NCBI GenBank assembly: GCA_019637645.1 | Contig: JAHBVH010000054.1 | Span: 1-59,498, forward strand | Length of the DNA stretch: 59,498 nucleotides | Source: Caldilineaceae bacterium | GTDB lineage: Bacteria; Chloroflexota; Anaerolineae; Caldilineales; Caldilineaceae | Direction: 5' to 3' | Shown: positions 24,963 through 33,595 of the stretch, piece by piece | Layout: each line of letters opens with the position of its first letter | Numbering within the stretch: the first letter of the stretch is position 1 | Notes under the pieces: model-generated | Database searches by the model: none | Told to the model about the DNA's origin: nothing | What the model saw: only the letters and a program-made list of their open reading frames with translations | Made by a program: the position numbers and the translations under genes

Positions 24963-25003
24963 AACGCCACGAGCACATGTTGCTTGTGGCGTTTTTCTTT
25001 TTT
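24963..25003 (+). terminator. Intrinsic terminator of the small peptide gene
   Basis: A 12-bp stem (AACGCCACGAGC with GCTTGTGGCGTT, one G-U pair), a 7-nt loop, and a long T-tract (TTTTTCTTTTTT). Confidence 0.88.
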
Positions 25004-25103
25004 GATTGGGCGTACGCAGCTTTCTACTATGTGATGAATTTTTGGTGCAAGCTTCTGTAGCACCAACCGCTGGCGATTGAGCGACCTGAGACTTTTAGAG
25101 GAT

Positions 25104-25185
25104 AGAAGTTACGCGCTTAGACCAAACCTGACAGGTTTAACAAACCTGTCAGGTCTCTAGTTACCCAGCCAAGTGCGTAACTTCT
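25104..25185. repeat. Full copy of the palindromic repeat with outer arms
   Basis: The core ACCTGACAGGTTT (25126-25138) faces AAACCTGTCAGGT (25142-25154) around AAC. Outer arms AGAAGTTACGC (25104-25114) and GCGTAACTTCT (25175-25185) are also exact reverse complements. The element is about 80 bp. It ends ~20 bp before the alpha/beta hydrolase start. The ~100 bp between it and the terminator at 24963-25003 shows nothing else. Confidence 0.7.
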
Positions 25186-25204
25186 AAAAGGAAAGAAAAT
25201 TACC

Positions 25205-26047
25205 TTGTCAACACCCAAATCGGCTTTTGTGAAACTGAATGGCGCTGAATTCTTCTATGAAACCGCGGGAGCGGGGCAGCCCTTGGTGCTGGTTCATGCC
25301 GGGATTTGTGATGCGCGCATGTGGGATGAACAATTCCTGCCCTTTGCTCAGCAATACCGCGTGGTACGCTATGATCTGCGCGGTTTTGGCCGCACGGCGC
25401 CCGTCGCTGGTCCCTATGCCCACCACACCGACCTCGCCGCCTTGCTTGATCATCTGGGGCTCGCGCGGGTACACTTGCTGGGTTGCTCACTCGGGGGGAC
25501 AACGATCATTGACTTTGCCCTGAGCTATCCAGAGCGGGTGGCCTCCTTAATCCCAGTCTGCTGTGAGCCCAGCGGCTTTGAAGACACGCTGGAAGATCCC
25601 TTGCCCGCGGGGTGGGATGACTATGTGGCGGCCTGCCAGGCGGGGCGATTGGCAGAGGCTGCGGCATATGAAGTCCGCCTATGGGTCGATGGCCCCTTCC
25701 GCACGCCGGAACAGGTCGATACGGCGGTGCGTGATAAGGTGCAGGCCATGAATTTGATCGCGCTGCAACAGGAGGCAACTGGGCTTGGCGCACGTCAATC
25801 CCTCGCTCCACCCGCCTTTCCACGGTTAGCGACGATCACCGCGCCCACGGCACTACTGGTTGGGGATCTGGATCAACCGTCGATGGTGCGCGCTGCGGCA
25901 ATGATGGCGGCGCGCATCCCGAATGCTCAGCACCATGTCATGACCGGTACGGCTCATCTGCCCAGCATGGAAGAGCCAGCACGGTTTCAGGCACTGGTAC
26001 TCGGCTTCTTGGCACAGCAGTCGCGCGAAGAGAAGCAGTTGAGCTGA
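25205..26047 (+). CDS. Alpha/beta hydrolase
   Basis: 280 residues. Pattern of the alpha/beta hydrolase fold: LVLVHAG (oxyanion region), the strand VVRYDLRGFGRT, the nucleophile elbow GCSLGGTT (Ser), then GDLDQPSMV (acid) and GTAHLPSMEEP (His). It is cytoplasmic. It resembles 3-oxoadipate enol-lactonase/esterase-type enzymes, but the substrate cannot be assigned. The start is a TTG at 25205 with weak upstream purines. It is a single gene, 118 bp from the next one. Confidence 0.9.
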   Translation: MSTPKSAFVKLNGAEFFYETAGAGQPLVLVHAGICDARMWDEQFLPFAQQYRVVRYDLRGFGRTAPVAGPYAHHTDLAALLDHLGLARVHLLGCSLGGTTIIDFALSYPERVASLIPVCCEPSGFEDTLEDPLPAGWDDYVAACQAGRLAEAAAYEVRLWVDGPFRTPEQVDTAVRDKVQAMNLIALQQEATGLGARQSLAPPAFPRLATITAPTALLVGDLDQPSMVRAAAMMAARIPNAQHHVMTGTAHLPSMEEPARFQALVLGFLAQQSREEKQLS

Positions 26048-26165
26048 CGCGCCGAATCCGTTCTCTAGCCATAGGGCATAAAAGGGATGGCCTGTGCGCC
26101 ATCTGTTCAATCCGCGGTCAAAATCTATTGACCGCTTGCCAAGTCGATCATGGGGAAGAGCTAAC

Positions 26166-26693
26166 ATGCGTAAGATCAAAATTGTCTCGAAAAAATATAA
26201 TGGCACGCTGCGCGATGTGTATGAAAGCTATCTCTACGCGGAAGATGACACCATGCTTGTGACGGTTTCACCGCCCGGCACGCCCTATTATTACCATAAA
26301 AAGCAAGCTTGGTTTACCTCTGAAGACGGCCTGCTCGAACTCTATTTCAAGAATAAGTGGTATAACATCTGGCATATCGGGGAACAGAACAGCGGGATCA
26401 ACCGTATATATGCCAACATTGCCCTGCCAGCGACCTTTCAAGACGATGTGTTAACTTGGGTAGATCTGGATCTCGATCTACGCATCCATGTCGATGACAG
26501 GCTCGAGTTATTGGATGAGGACGAATTTGTCGAAAATAGTGCCCTATGGGCCTATCCGCCAGTTGTAGTAGAGCAAGCGAGAGCAGCCGTGGCGGAGTTG
26601 GTGCAGTGCTATGCCCACCACGCCTTTCCCTTGAACCACGCCGTGCAAGTTGCGCTCTACGCCACGATCAAGGCGCGTTTGCCAAGCGCCTGA
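26166..26693 (+). CDS. DUF402-domain protein
   Basis: 175 residues, preferred start ATG 26166 (MRKIKIVSKKYNGTLRDVY). The DUF402 fold is indicated by EDDTMLVTVSPPGTPYYYHKKQAWFTSEDGLLELYFKNKWYNIWHI, followed by NRIYANIALPATFQDDVLTWVDLDLDLRIH with the acidic cluster that binds metal in this superfamily. Relatives include nucleoside di/triphosphatases (NtdP) and FomD-type phosphatases. The exact substrate is unknown. A longer GTG frame from 26094 lacks homology-like sequence. It lies 46 bp upstream of arfB in the same direction. Confidence 0.85.
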   Translation: MRKIKIVSKKYNGTLRDVYESYLYAEDDTMLVTVSPPGTPYYYHKKQAWFTSEDGLLELYFKNKWYNIWHIGEQNSGINRIYANIALPATFQDDVLTWVDLDLDLRIHVDDRLELLDEDEFVENSALWAYPPVVVEQARAAVAELVQCYAHHAFPLNHAVQVALYATIKARLPSA

Positions 26694-26739
26694 AAGGATC
26701 AGGGGCTGCTCACGTTGTCCAATTTATTCAAGAGTGCTT

Positions 26740-27162
26740 ATGTTAGAGATTACACCAACCATTGCAATTGAGGAAAACGAACTCCACGAAGAGTTTACCC
26801 GTGCCGCTGGCCCTGGCGGTCAGAATGTCAACAAGGTCGAGACCGCGGTTCAACTGCGTTTTAATGTCTTCGCATCGCCCGCACTCTCTGGGGAAGTACG
26901 CCAACGGCTGATCCAGTTGGCCGGTAATCGGCTGACAGCCGAAGGCGATCTGATGATCGAGGCCAAGCGTTATCGGAGCCAACTCCAGAACCGGGAAGAT
27001 GCGCGCCAACAGTTGGCGGCTCTCATTCGTCAGGCTACAATCCGGCCCAAGCCACGGCGCAAAACCAAACCAACCGCCGCCTCGCAACAGCGCCGCTTGG
27101 AACGCAAGAGCCAGCGCAGCGAGACCAAACGCCAGCGCCGCTTGCGCCCAGGCGACAGTTAA
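26740..27162 (+). CDS. arfB: Alternative ribosome-rescue factor B
   Basis: 140 residues. It is a peptidyl-tRNA hydrolase that enters stalled ribosomes lacking a stop codon. The GGQ loop is in TRAAGPGGQNVNKVETAVQLRFN, where the Gln positions the catalytic water, and the basic C-terminal tail (RPKPRRKTKPTAASQQRRLERK) inserts in the mRNA channel. There is no stop-codon recognition domain, which separates it from RF1/RF2. ATG 26740 is the start that gives the family N-terminus. No tmRNA gene is in the window. It is convergent with the RlmI-like methyltransferase gene. Confidence 0.93.
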   Translation: MLEITPTIAIEENELHEEFTRAAGPGGQNVNKVETAVQLRFNVFASPALSGEVRQRLIQLAGNRLTAEGDLMIEAKRYRSQLQNREDARQQLAALIRQATIRPKPRRKTKPTAASQQRRLERKSQRSETKRQRRLRPGDS

Positions 27163-27223
27163 TCGCGTGCTAGCTCTTCCGGTGTTTGCGGCTTTCTTCG
27201 TGGAGCAAGGCGGTAGCTGTCTC

Positions 27224-28480
27224 TTACGCCGTTGCGTATAGACATTTGAGGTAGGCTCCTTCGGGGAAACCAATCGGATGATCGATGGCATGGGCGGTCT
27301 GATCGAAAACCCGTAGGGGGCGCCTCGCTTGGGCGGCAGCTTCCGTCACCGTAGCAAAAAAGCTTTCGGCACTGACGCGACTAGAACAGGAGGCCAGCAC
27401 CAACGTGCCATGGGCTTGTAGCACTCCTAGCCCCAACCGGGTCAACTGCGCATAGGCAGCGATGGCGCGCTCCACTTCGCTCTGCTGCTTGGCAAACGAA
27501 GGGGGATCAATAATCACTAGATCAAACCGTCGTCCTTGGGTGGCCATGGCGGCCAACAAGGGAAAGGCATCGCCCGCTAACCGTTGATGCTCTGCCGCGG
27601 CCACAGTCGGCACCGCTTGGTTCAGCCGAAAATTCCGTTCAGCAGCCGCTAGCGCGGGGCGGCTAAGATCAAGACTGACGACCTGGCGCGCCCCACCGCG
27701 CGCCGCATAGAGGGAAAAGCCGCCATTATAGGCAAAGAGATTCAGCACCCGTTTGCCCGCGGCCAACGTCTCTACCCGCGCGCGGTTCTCCCGTTGATCG
27801 AGAAAAAAGCCCGTCTTCTGGCCGTGGATCGGGTCTGCCTCAAACCAGAGCCCATTCTCTTGAAAAAGGACCGGCCCGACCAACGCAGGCCCGAGCAATA
27901 CCAAACCATCGGTTAGGCCATAGAGTGTTTCGGGCGCTTTTTGCAGACTGCGACTCAAGCGTAAGATCAAGCGCTGCGCCGGTTGGATCGCCAACAGCGC
28001 AGGCAACAGCGCTGGTAGGTGGGGTATCCAAGCCGCGGTATAGAGTTTGAGCACCAACGTTGTATCGTAGCGATCAACAACTAGCCCAGGAAGGCCATCA
28101 TTTTCGCCATGCACGAGACGATACCCTGTGCTCTGTCCCGCGGCGAGGGTGGCCCGGCGTTGGCTGGCGAGGCCGAGTTGGGCGTGAAACCAAGCCTGAT
28201 CAATCGTGGCAGGTGTGCCATGCTGAAGGACGCGCAGGCGCAGTGGTGAAGTTGGGTCGTAGAGGCCAATGGCCAGAAAGCGCCGTTTGGCATCAAAGGC
28301 AACAGCTAGATCACCAGCCTGGCCTGGGTGGCTCTGCCGCTCAATCGAATTTTCAAAGAGCCAAGGATGACCGCTGCGCAAGGCCCGTTCCGCGTCACGA
28401 TTGACATGTAGCGCAATCCGCCGCTCGGCGGGCTTGGGCAGTATGTGCTGGAAAGCGAAGGGTGTTGCTTGTGTATCCAT
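27224..28480 (-). CDS. Class I SAM-dependent rRNA methyltransferase, RlmI-like
   Basis: About 418 residues from ATG 28480; a longer frame starts at 28498 but adds non-conserved sequence. The N-terminus has the PUA-like RNA-binding region (HVNRDAERALRSGHPWLFENSI), the middle the EEHRIF-like extension, and the C-terminus a Rossmann methyltransferase with VLNLFAYNGGFSLYAARGGA (SAM motif I) and the catalytic motif DPPSFAKQ. This matches COG1092, the group of 23S rRNA cytosine-5 methyltransferases such as RlmI. The particular base modified is not predictable. A hairpin (28537-28588) lies just upstream. Confidence 0.9.
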   Translation of the reverse strand: MDTQATPFAFQHILPKPAERRIALHVNRDAERALRSGHPWLFENSIERQSHPGQAGDLAVAFDAKRRFLAIGLYDPTSPLRLRVLQHGTPATIDQAWFHAQLGLASQRRATLAAGQSTGYRLVHGENDGLPGLVVDRYDTTLVLKLYTAAWIPHLPALLPALLAIQPAQRLILRLSRSLQKAPETLYGLTDGLVLLGPALVGPVLFQENGLWFEADPIHGQKTGFFLDQRENRARVETLAAGKRVLNLFAYNGGFSLYAARGGARQVVSLDLSRPALAAAERNFRLNQAVPTVAAAEHQRLAGDAFPLLAAMATQGRRFDLVIIDPPSFAKQQSEVERAIAAYAQLTRLGLGVLQAHGTLVLASCSSRVSAESFFATVTEAAAQARRPLRVFDQTAHAIDHPIGFPEGAYLKCLYATA

Positions 28481-28536
28481 AGGCTCAGTATCGCACAAGT
28501 TGGGTGAACCGCATAGAAGCTGCCCCCATTGTCATA

Positions 28537-28588
28537 GGGCAACTGCGAACTTGGTTGCGCGTAGAGCCTGTGAAGTTCGCAATTGCCC
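28537..28588. other. Near-perfect 16-bp hairpin between two minus-strand genes
   Basis: GGGCAACTGCGAACTT (28537-28552) faces AAGTTCGCAATTGCCC (28573-28588) with one G-U pair and a 20-nt loop. It is after the aldo/keto reductase stop and could be its terminator. There is no T-tract. The remaining ~156 bp between these genes shows no ORF. Confidence 0.5.
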
Positions 28589-28654
28589 TGCTCCTTGTCA
28601 CCGCTGCCGTATAAGGATTGTTTCTTGTCGAGGCGATGGCAAAGATGGGTCTGC

Positions 28655-29623
28655 TTAGCGGCTGTCGCTCCGGAGATCCAGCCAGGCTAACTCTGCCGGT
28701 GTGAGCTTGAGCGAGAGGGCTTCCATGTTGGCTTTGTATTCGGCGGGGGTGGCACAGCCAACGAGGGCAAAGATATTGAGCGGATAGCTCATGACATAGG
28801 CGGTGGCGATTTGCGGAATGGTGAGGCCCCGTTCGGCGGCCAAAGTTTTGACCCGATCCAGCCGTTGGAAGTTCTCTTCGGTGCAGTAGCATTCGACACA
28901 GAGCTTGTCGCCATAGCTTTCAAAGGTATCGAGATTATCGCGGTTGAAGCGGCCACTAAAGAAGCCACCGGCCAGACTCGACCACGTAAAGAGGGGCGTA
29001 TTGTGTTGGGCATACCAAGCCCGTTCCCCTTCGCTGGCTGGCCCGGCAATGCTGATACAATTCTCCCAAGGGGCTTTGCGTTGGACGGCTAGGGTAAAGT
29101 TCGGGCTACTCACCACAAAGGGCTTGAGGCCATGTTTGTCGGCATATTCATTGGCCTCTTCCAGGCGTCGGGTTGTCCAGTTGGAGCCGCCAAAGGCATG
29201 GATACGACCCGCGGCATAGTGCTCATTTAACACTTCCACAATTGGCCCGACCGGTTGGCTGGGGTCATCACGGTGAAGCACGTAAAGATCGATAAACGTG
29301 GTCTTCTGCCGCGCCAGCGAATCCATGAGATCGGCGGTGATGTCATAGGGCGTAACGCGCTGCCGATCTTGGTTGTGGTGCGACCCCTTGCCCAAGACCA
29401 CTACGTTGTCGCGCAGACCCCGTTCGTTATACCAATAACCGAGCGTCCGTTCACAGTCGCCGCCACCATAGCCATGCGCCGTATCAAAGGTGGTGCAGCC
29501 CAAAGCATAGACGCCGTCGAGCAGAGCCATGCTCTCTTCGAGCTTCTTCATGCTGATCATCACGGTGCCTTGCACCAGGCGCGAGATCGGTTTATCAATA
29601 CCGGGGATGCTCCCGTATTCCAT
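28655..29623 (-). CDS. Aldo/keto reductase
   Basis: About 322 residues, TIM-barrel. The catalytic tetrad positions are present: Asp in FDTAHGYGGGD (also Tyr), Lys in VVVLGKGSHH and His in LHRDDPSQ. NADPH-binding residues occur in GGSNWTTRRLEEA and the C-terminal GCATPAEYKANMEAL. It reduces aldehydes or ketones, substrate unknown. AAGGAG is 1 nt from ATG 29629 but 7 nt from ATG 29623, so the second is preferred. It is a single gene. Confidence 0.9.
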   Translation of the reverse strand: MEYGSIPGIDKPISRLVQGTVMISMKKLEESMALLDGVYALGCTTFDTAHGYGGGDCERTLGYWYNERGLRDNVVVLGKGSHHNQDRQRVTPYDITADLMDSLARQKTTFIDLYVLHRDDPSQPVGPIVEVLNEHYAAGRIHAFGGSNWTTRRLEEANEYADKHGLKPFVVSSPNFTLAVQRKAPWENCISIAGPASEGERAWYAQHNTPLFTWSSLAGGFFSGRFNRDNLDTFESYGDKLCVECYCTEENFQRLDRVKTLAAERGLTIPQIATAYVMSYPLNIFALVGCATPAEYKANMEALSLKLTPAELAWLDLRSDSR

Positions 29624-29731
29624 AAACATGCTCCTTATTTCAAATGAGTTGGGTGAAATGTCGCTTGATCATACCGCAACTCAAAGCGGGCGGCAATTTG
29701 CTGGCTCATAGCGATGCAAGATCTTGATCCC

Positions 29732-30838
29732 CTACAGCACGGCTGCCGCGACTAAATTGGATACCTGCCCTAGGAATCTTTCACTCTGAACGGCTGGTTT
29801 GTTGGTAAAGAGGGCACAAACCACTTGGCGCACGGGGTCCATCCAAAGCACCGTTCCTGTCGCGCCGCCGTGTCCATAGGAACCGGGCGCAAGGAGATTG
29901 CCGCCATAGGACCAAGTGCTGGTGGGCATACAACGCCAGCCCAAGCCCCACGCTTGTTGGGCACGGGTTGCGGCGGGAATGGCAGGATTAGACGAGGTTT
30001 GGTCGCGCGTCATAGCGGCAACCGTGGCTGGGCTAAGCAGGCGTACACCATTCACTTCGCCGCCATTCAGAAAGAGCTGCCCAAAGCGCGCCATATCCGT
30101 GACGGTGGAGAACATGCCACCCCACGGCACCCCCAAATTCCACCAATAGGCGGAGTTCCAGCCCCAATCGGTGCCCAGCATATCCGCGCCGACAGCCACT
30201 TGGGCAATGCGCGGCGGCGGTAGTTGCTGCACCCCTAATGCCGTATCCTTCATGCCGAGCGGCCCAAAAATTTCCTGTTGTAAAAAGACGGGCAAGGATA
30301 ATCCCGTCAGGTGCTCGGCGATCATGGCGAGGGTCGCTGTGCCACAGCTCTGGTATTGCAGATTGGTGCCTGGCGCAAAAGCCAAGGGTAGTTCACAAAT
30401 CTGGCGGTAGAACTCGGCCAAAGGGGCATGAGCCTGTCGTAGTTGTAAATTGTTGGGCAACATATCCGGCAGCCCCGAAGCGTGCGTCATTAAATGGCGC
30501 ACGGTCACAGCTTCTTTGCCGTGGTTGCCAAAGGCCGGGAGGAGCGTGTGGACCGGATCATCCAAAAGCAAGGCACCCCGTTCGGCCAATAGCATCACGG
30601 CGGTGACGGTGACCGGCTTGGTGATCGACGCTGTTAAAAAGATGGTGTCTGGCTGGGTGGCAGCGGCCTCGGGCGTGGGGCCTATACGTCCAAACGCACG
30701 AGGCGCTATAAAACGGCCCGCGCGTCCAACTTGAATGGCCGCACCCGGTATTTGCCCCTCGGCGCAGGCGTTGGCAAGGAAGGTATAAATCGCTTCAACG
30801 CGTTTCGGATCAAAGCCTATGCTGGCAGGTGTTGTCAT
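29732..30838 (-). CDS. Serine hydrolase of the class C beta-lactamase family
   Basis: 368 residues. The SxxK nucleophile motif is in TASITKPVT (Ser-Ile-Thr-Lys), the second motif Tyr in LQYQSCGTA (YxS instead of YxN), and a later HGGATG-like region in YGHGGATGTV. There is no signal peptide, so the enzyme is probably cytoplasmic, unlike true beta-lactamases. Members are esterases, peptidases and D-aminoacylases; the substrate is not clear. It lies 18 bp upstream of the 100-residue gene's stop in the same orientation, so the two may be an operon. Confidence 0.88.
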   Translation of the reverse strand: MTTPASIGFDPKRVEAIYTFLANACAEGQIPGAAIQVGRAGRFIAPRAFGRIGPTPEAAATQPDTIFLTASITKPVTVTAVMLLAERGALLLDDPVHTLLPAFGNHGKEAVTVRHLMTHASGLPDMLPNNLQLRQAHAPLAEFYRQICELPLAFAPGTNLQYQSCGTATLAMIAEHLTGLSLPVFLQQEIFGPLGMKDTALGVQQLPPPRIAQVAVGADMLGTDWGWNSAYWWNLGVPWGGMFSTVTDMARFGQLFLNGGEVNGVRLLSPATVAAMTRDQTSSNPAIPAATRAQQAWGLGWRCMPTSTWSYGGNLLAPGSYGHGGATGTVLWMDPVRQVVCALFTNKPAVQSERFLGQVSNLVAAAVL

Positions 30839-30856
30839 AAGGGATGGTCTAGCGTC

Positions 30857-31159
30857 TTAGATTTGGAAATCACGTCCATTGTCAACCACAACTTTTTGAC
30901 TGTAATTGGTGACATAGCCTAATAATTTGCCATGTAACTTTTTCCAGCCACTGCTTCGTAGGATCTCCTCGAGCTTCTCCTGGGTATCGACAACGCCCAT
31001 GGTGAGCATTTGCGGCCCTTCCCCATACATGGTATACAACACTTCACTTGGTTCAATTCCAAGTTGCATCAGACGTGGCGCAAATTCACGGACAACGAAC
31101 TCGGAGAAGTCTTGTTCCCGGCCTGGTTTGATGTCCCATTGCATAAGCAACTTTAGCAT
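30857..31159 (-). CDS. Conserved-looking small protein, possible dimeric alpha-beta barrel
   Basis: 100 residues from ATG 31159 (MLKLLMQWDIKPGREQDF); a longer frame begins at 31201. AGGAAAG is upstream at good distance. The pattern of short strands and helices resembles EthD/NIPSNAP-like dimeric barrels, but I do not recognise the family. A close relationship with the serine hydrolase next to it (18 bp) suggests joint transcription. Cytoplasmic. Confidence 0.6.
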   Translation of the reverse strand: MLKLLMQWDIKPGREQDFSEFVVREFAPRLMQLGIEPSEVLYTMYGEGPQMLTMGVVDTQEKLEEILRSSGWKKLHGKLLGYVTNYSQKVVVDNGRDFQI

Positions 31160-31264
31160 GCTGCCAATTCTTTCCTTTCCTGGTATACTTGGCTCTGCCA
31201 CGAACGTGGAATGATTTGGTAAATTAGCAGATTCGTCAATTAGTCAATAGTTTCGTAAATAAGG

Positions 31265-31321
31265 AAATCAGTAGATAGGTTAGTAAAAGCATCACAAACA
31301 TCTCCCCTCCTCTACTGATTT
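31265..31321. repeat. 11-bp inverted repeat upstream of the exported-protein gene
   Basis: AAATCAGTAGA at 31265 and TCTACTGATTT at 31311 are exact reverse complements 35 bp apart, in an AT-rich 190-bp divergent intergenic region. It may be a regulator site for either gene. Confidence 0.35.
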
Positions 31322-31350
31322 ACTACGCTTACTTCTATATCATCTTGTTT

Positions 31351-33501
31351 ATGTCACGATACCAAAAGCAGACTGGAAATGCAACTTGTTATAGTAAGCA
31401 GAGCCGTTACTGGGTATGGCTACTGTTTTTCTGTGGGATTTGGGGGACGCTAGGCGTTTATTCGCACCAACTTTCTGCCGCTCCCTTGGGCAGCCAGGCT
31501 TTTCAACGCCAAATCAGCAATGCCCGTTTTGTCCCGTTGTTGATCACACCGCTGGCCGCGACCAGTGCCCAATTACAAATGCACACGGCTGATTTTCAAG
31601 TGGACGAGAGCGATGGGCGTCTGACGGTAGCGGTTGATGCCCAATATCGCCTCAAGAATCCGCAGATTAGCGAAGCCGTAACTGTGGCGCTGCGGATTGC
31701 CCCCATGACAACGGCGGCAGCCGCGTTGATACCGATCGAGGGGCTGACGCTCTTAGCCGATGGTCAACCCTTGGCCTTGTCACCCGGCGACGGTGGCATT
31801 TATACGGCCCAAGTTCAGATCGGCGCTGATGCGCGCACGGATCTACGGCTGAGCTATTGGGTGGATCTTCAATCGCAGCGATTGCCGCTGATCGAATATG
31901 TGGTCGTTGGGTTGCAACGGTGGTCTGGCGCACCGAGCTTGCGGATTACCATGACCACGCCAACAACCATTCCCCAGGCGAGTTGGTTGCGCATTGGGCC
32001 CGCTGGCTGGCATTTTGGTGCCGAAAATGCCGACCGGCTAGGTGCTAAATGGTTCTATGACGGCCAACAGCCGGACGCACCTTTTGCCCTGCAATTTGTC
32101 CAGCCCAATCTCTGGGCACAGATCAGCCAACTGACCCTACAGGTACAGATGAGCACAAACGTGGCCGATTTCCTGCAACTGGGGGATCTATACCAACAGT
32201 TGGTGATGGCCGCCGCCGCGGAAAGCGCACCGGGGGTGATCCGTGAGCGTTTCTATGCCCAGGCGCTCGCAACCTATACCACAGGGATTGAGCGCCTGGC
32301 AACGACAGCAACCCCGAGCGAATTAGCCACACTCTATGCTGGCCTCGCGACGCTCTATCGAACGCAGATCGCGGAAGGTGGGGAAAGTATCTATGCGCTG
32401 CCCCTGGCCGCGGCAACCCAAGCCGCCTTGGATCGCCTTCCTGCCGATGATCTGCGCCGCCAGGAATTGACCCAATGGTTGGCCGATGGCCTACAGATTC
32501 TGCTGGCCGAAGCGCAACAACGGCAGGATTGGCAAAGTGCGCTCCAACTGTCGGATCAGTTAGCCGCCTTGCCAGCCAATGTAGTTGATTCCATTAGCCT
32601 GGCGAAGACCAAACGCTTACTCTTGGTTCAACAGGCGTTACAACTCTTGGCCGAAGATAATCGACCCGCCGCGGTGGCGCTGGCGGGTGATGATCTGCGC
32701 GATAGCACCCTCTCGGCCCCGGCTAGTGCGGATAGCCTCTTTAGCCGCTGGGAAATCACCCTCACCATTACACCGCAACAACAGCAGTTGCTGGTGGTGG
32801 GCAAGCCAGTGGCCGAACGCGTCGCGGATGCAACCGCGGCCTTTGCCACCCTGGTGGAAAGCTGGCAAGCATTTTCGGATTACAGCGTGACTGTGATCCC
32901 GTCGGTGGCTGAGATGCCGGGCAATCCGCCCAATAGCGAGCTATCCCTCCAACTTAGCGTAACGGCCCCACCGTCGGCGCGGTGGAGCGAACTTGCCAAC
33001 CCGCTGCCACCGCGCGCCGATTGGGCCCTGTTGCGCGCCCTGCTTCAACAATTGCAGCCAACCATTCAAGAAGAAACGGCGTGGTTCAACCGGCGTTGGA
33101 CCATTGCACAGGTGATCAACTTGCAGAGTGCTGGCGAACAGTGGCAGGCAATGGCGACCACATTGGAGCGGCAAGCAACGCAGTTTGAGCAGGAGAGTGC
33201 TGGCTTTAATACAGCCGATCCCATCGGGGCTGAGAATGCCCTGCGCGCGCGCATCCAAGCGGCGAACTATCGCAGCGCTGCCCACGCTTGGGAACGCCTA
33301 AACAATGACAGTTGGGTAACTGTACAGCTGACAGGCCCTGCCGGTAGCCAAGCGCGGACTTGGCTATTGACGGCCACTACACCGGCACAGCCGGTTTCCC
33401 TCACCGTACAGCCCTCTGCGGCCTTTGGCGTCCTGAGTATGATCATCTTGGTGGTCGTGGCGCTCTTTGTGCTGACTTCTGTTCTCTGGTGGCTGTTATA
33501 A
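31351..33501 (+). CDS. Large exported protein with C-terminal membrane anchor
   Basis: About 716 residues from ATG 31351; a TTG at 31345 is an alternative. A signal or anchor segment lies near the N-terminus (YWVWLLFFCGIWGTLGVY), followed by an extracytoplasmic part of beta-rich and then helical (TPR-like, about 270-420) sequence, and a single transmembrane helix at the end (LSMIILVVVALFVLTSVLWW). No known family was recognised. It is immediately upstream (95 bp) of the transglutaminase gene in the same direction, so it may be a partner of that enzyme, as in TgpA operons that carry a membrane companion. Surface or envelope function is inferred. Confidence 0.72.
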   Translation: MSRYQKQTGNATCYSKQSRYWVWLLFFCGIWGTLGVYSHQLSAAPLGSQAFQRQISNARFVPLLITPLAATSAQLQMHTADFQVDESDGRLTVAVDAQYRLKNPQISEAVTVALRIAPMTTAAAALIPIEGLTLLADGQPLALSPGDGGIYTAQVQIGADARTDLRLSYWVDLQSQRLPLIEYVVVGLQRWSGAPSLRITMTTPTTIPQASWLRIGPAGWHFGAENADRLGAKWFYDGQQPDAPFALQFVQPNLWAQISQLTLQVQMSTNVADFLQLGDLYQQLVMAAAAESAPGVIRERFYAQALATYTTGIERLATTATPSELATLYAGLATLYRTQIAEGGESIYALPLAAATQAALDRLPADDLRRQELTQWLADGLQILLAEAQQRQDWQSALQLSDQLAALPANVVDSISLAKTKRLLLVQQALQLLAEDNRPAAVALAGDDLRDSTLSAPASADSLFSRWEITLTITPQQQQLLVVGKPVAERVADATAAFATLVESWQAFSDYSVTVIPSVAEMPGNPPNSELSLQLSVTAPPSARWSELANPLPPRADWALLRALLQQLQPTIQEETAWFNRRWTIAQVINLQSAGEQWQAMATTLERQATQFEQESAGFNTADPIGAENALRARIQAANYRSAAHAWERLNNDSWVTVQLTGPAGSQARTWLLTATTPAQPVSLTVQPSAAFGVLSMIILVVVALFVLTSVLWWLL

Positions 33502-33595
33502 AGATCGGTGTGACGCCGGCAGACCAGCGCAGGCAGGTATTCAAAACTTGTCCGCGCTGCTCCCGCGTAAGTTCTTTGGGAATAGGAAACCCTCT

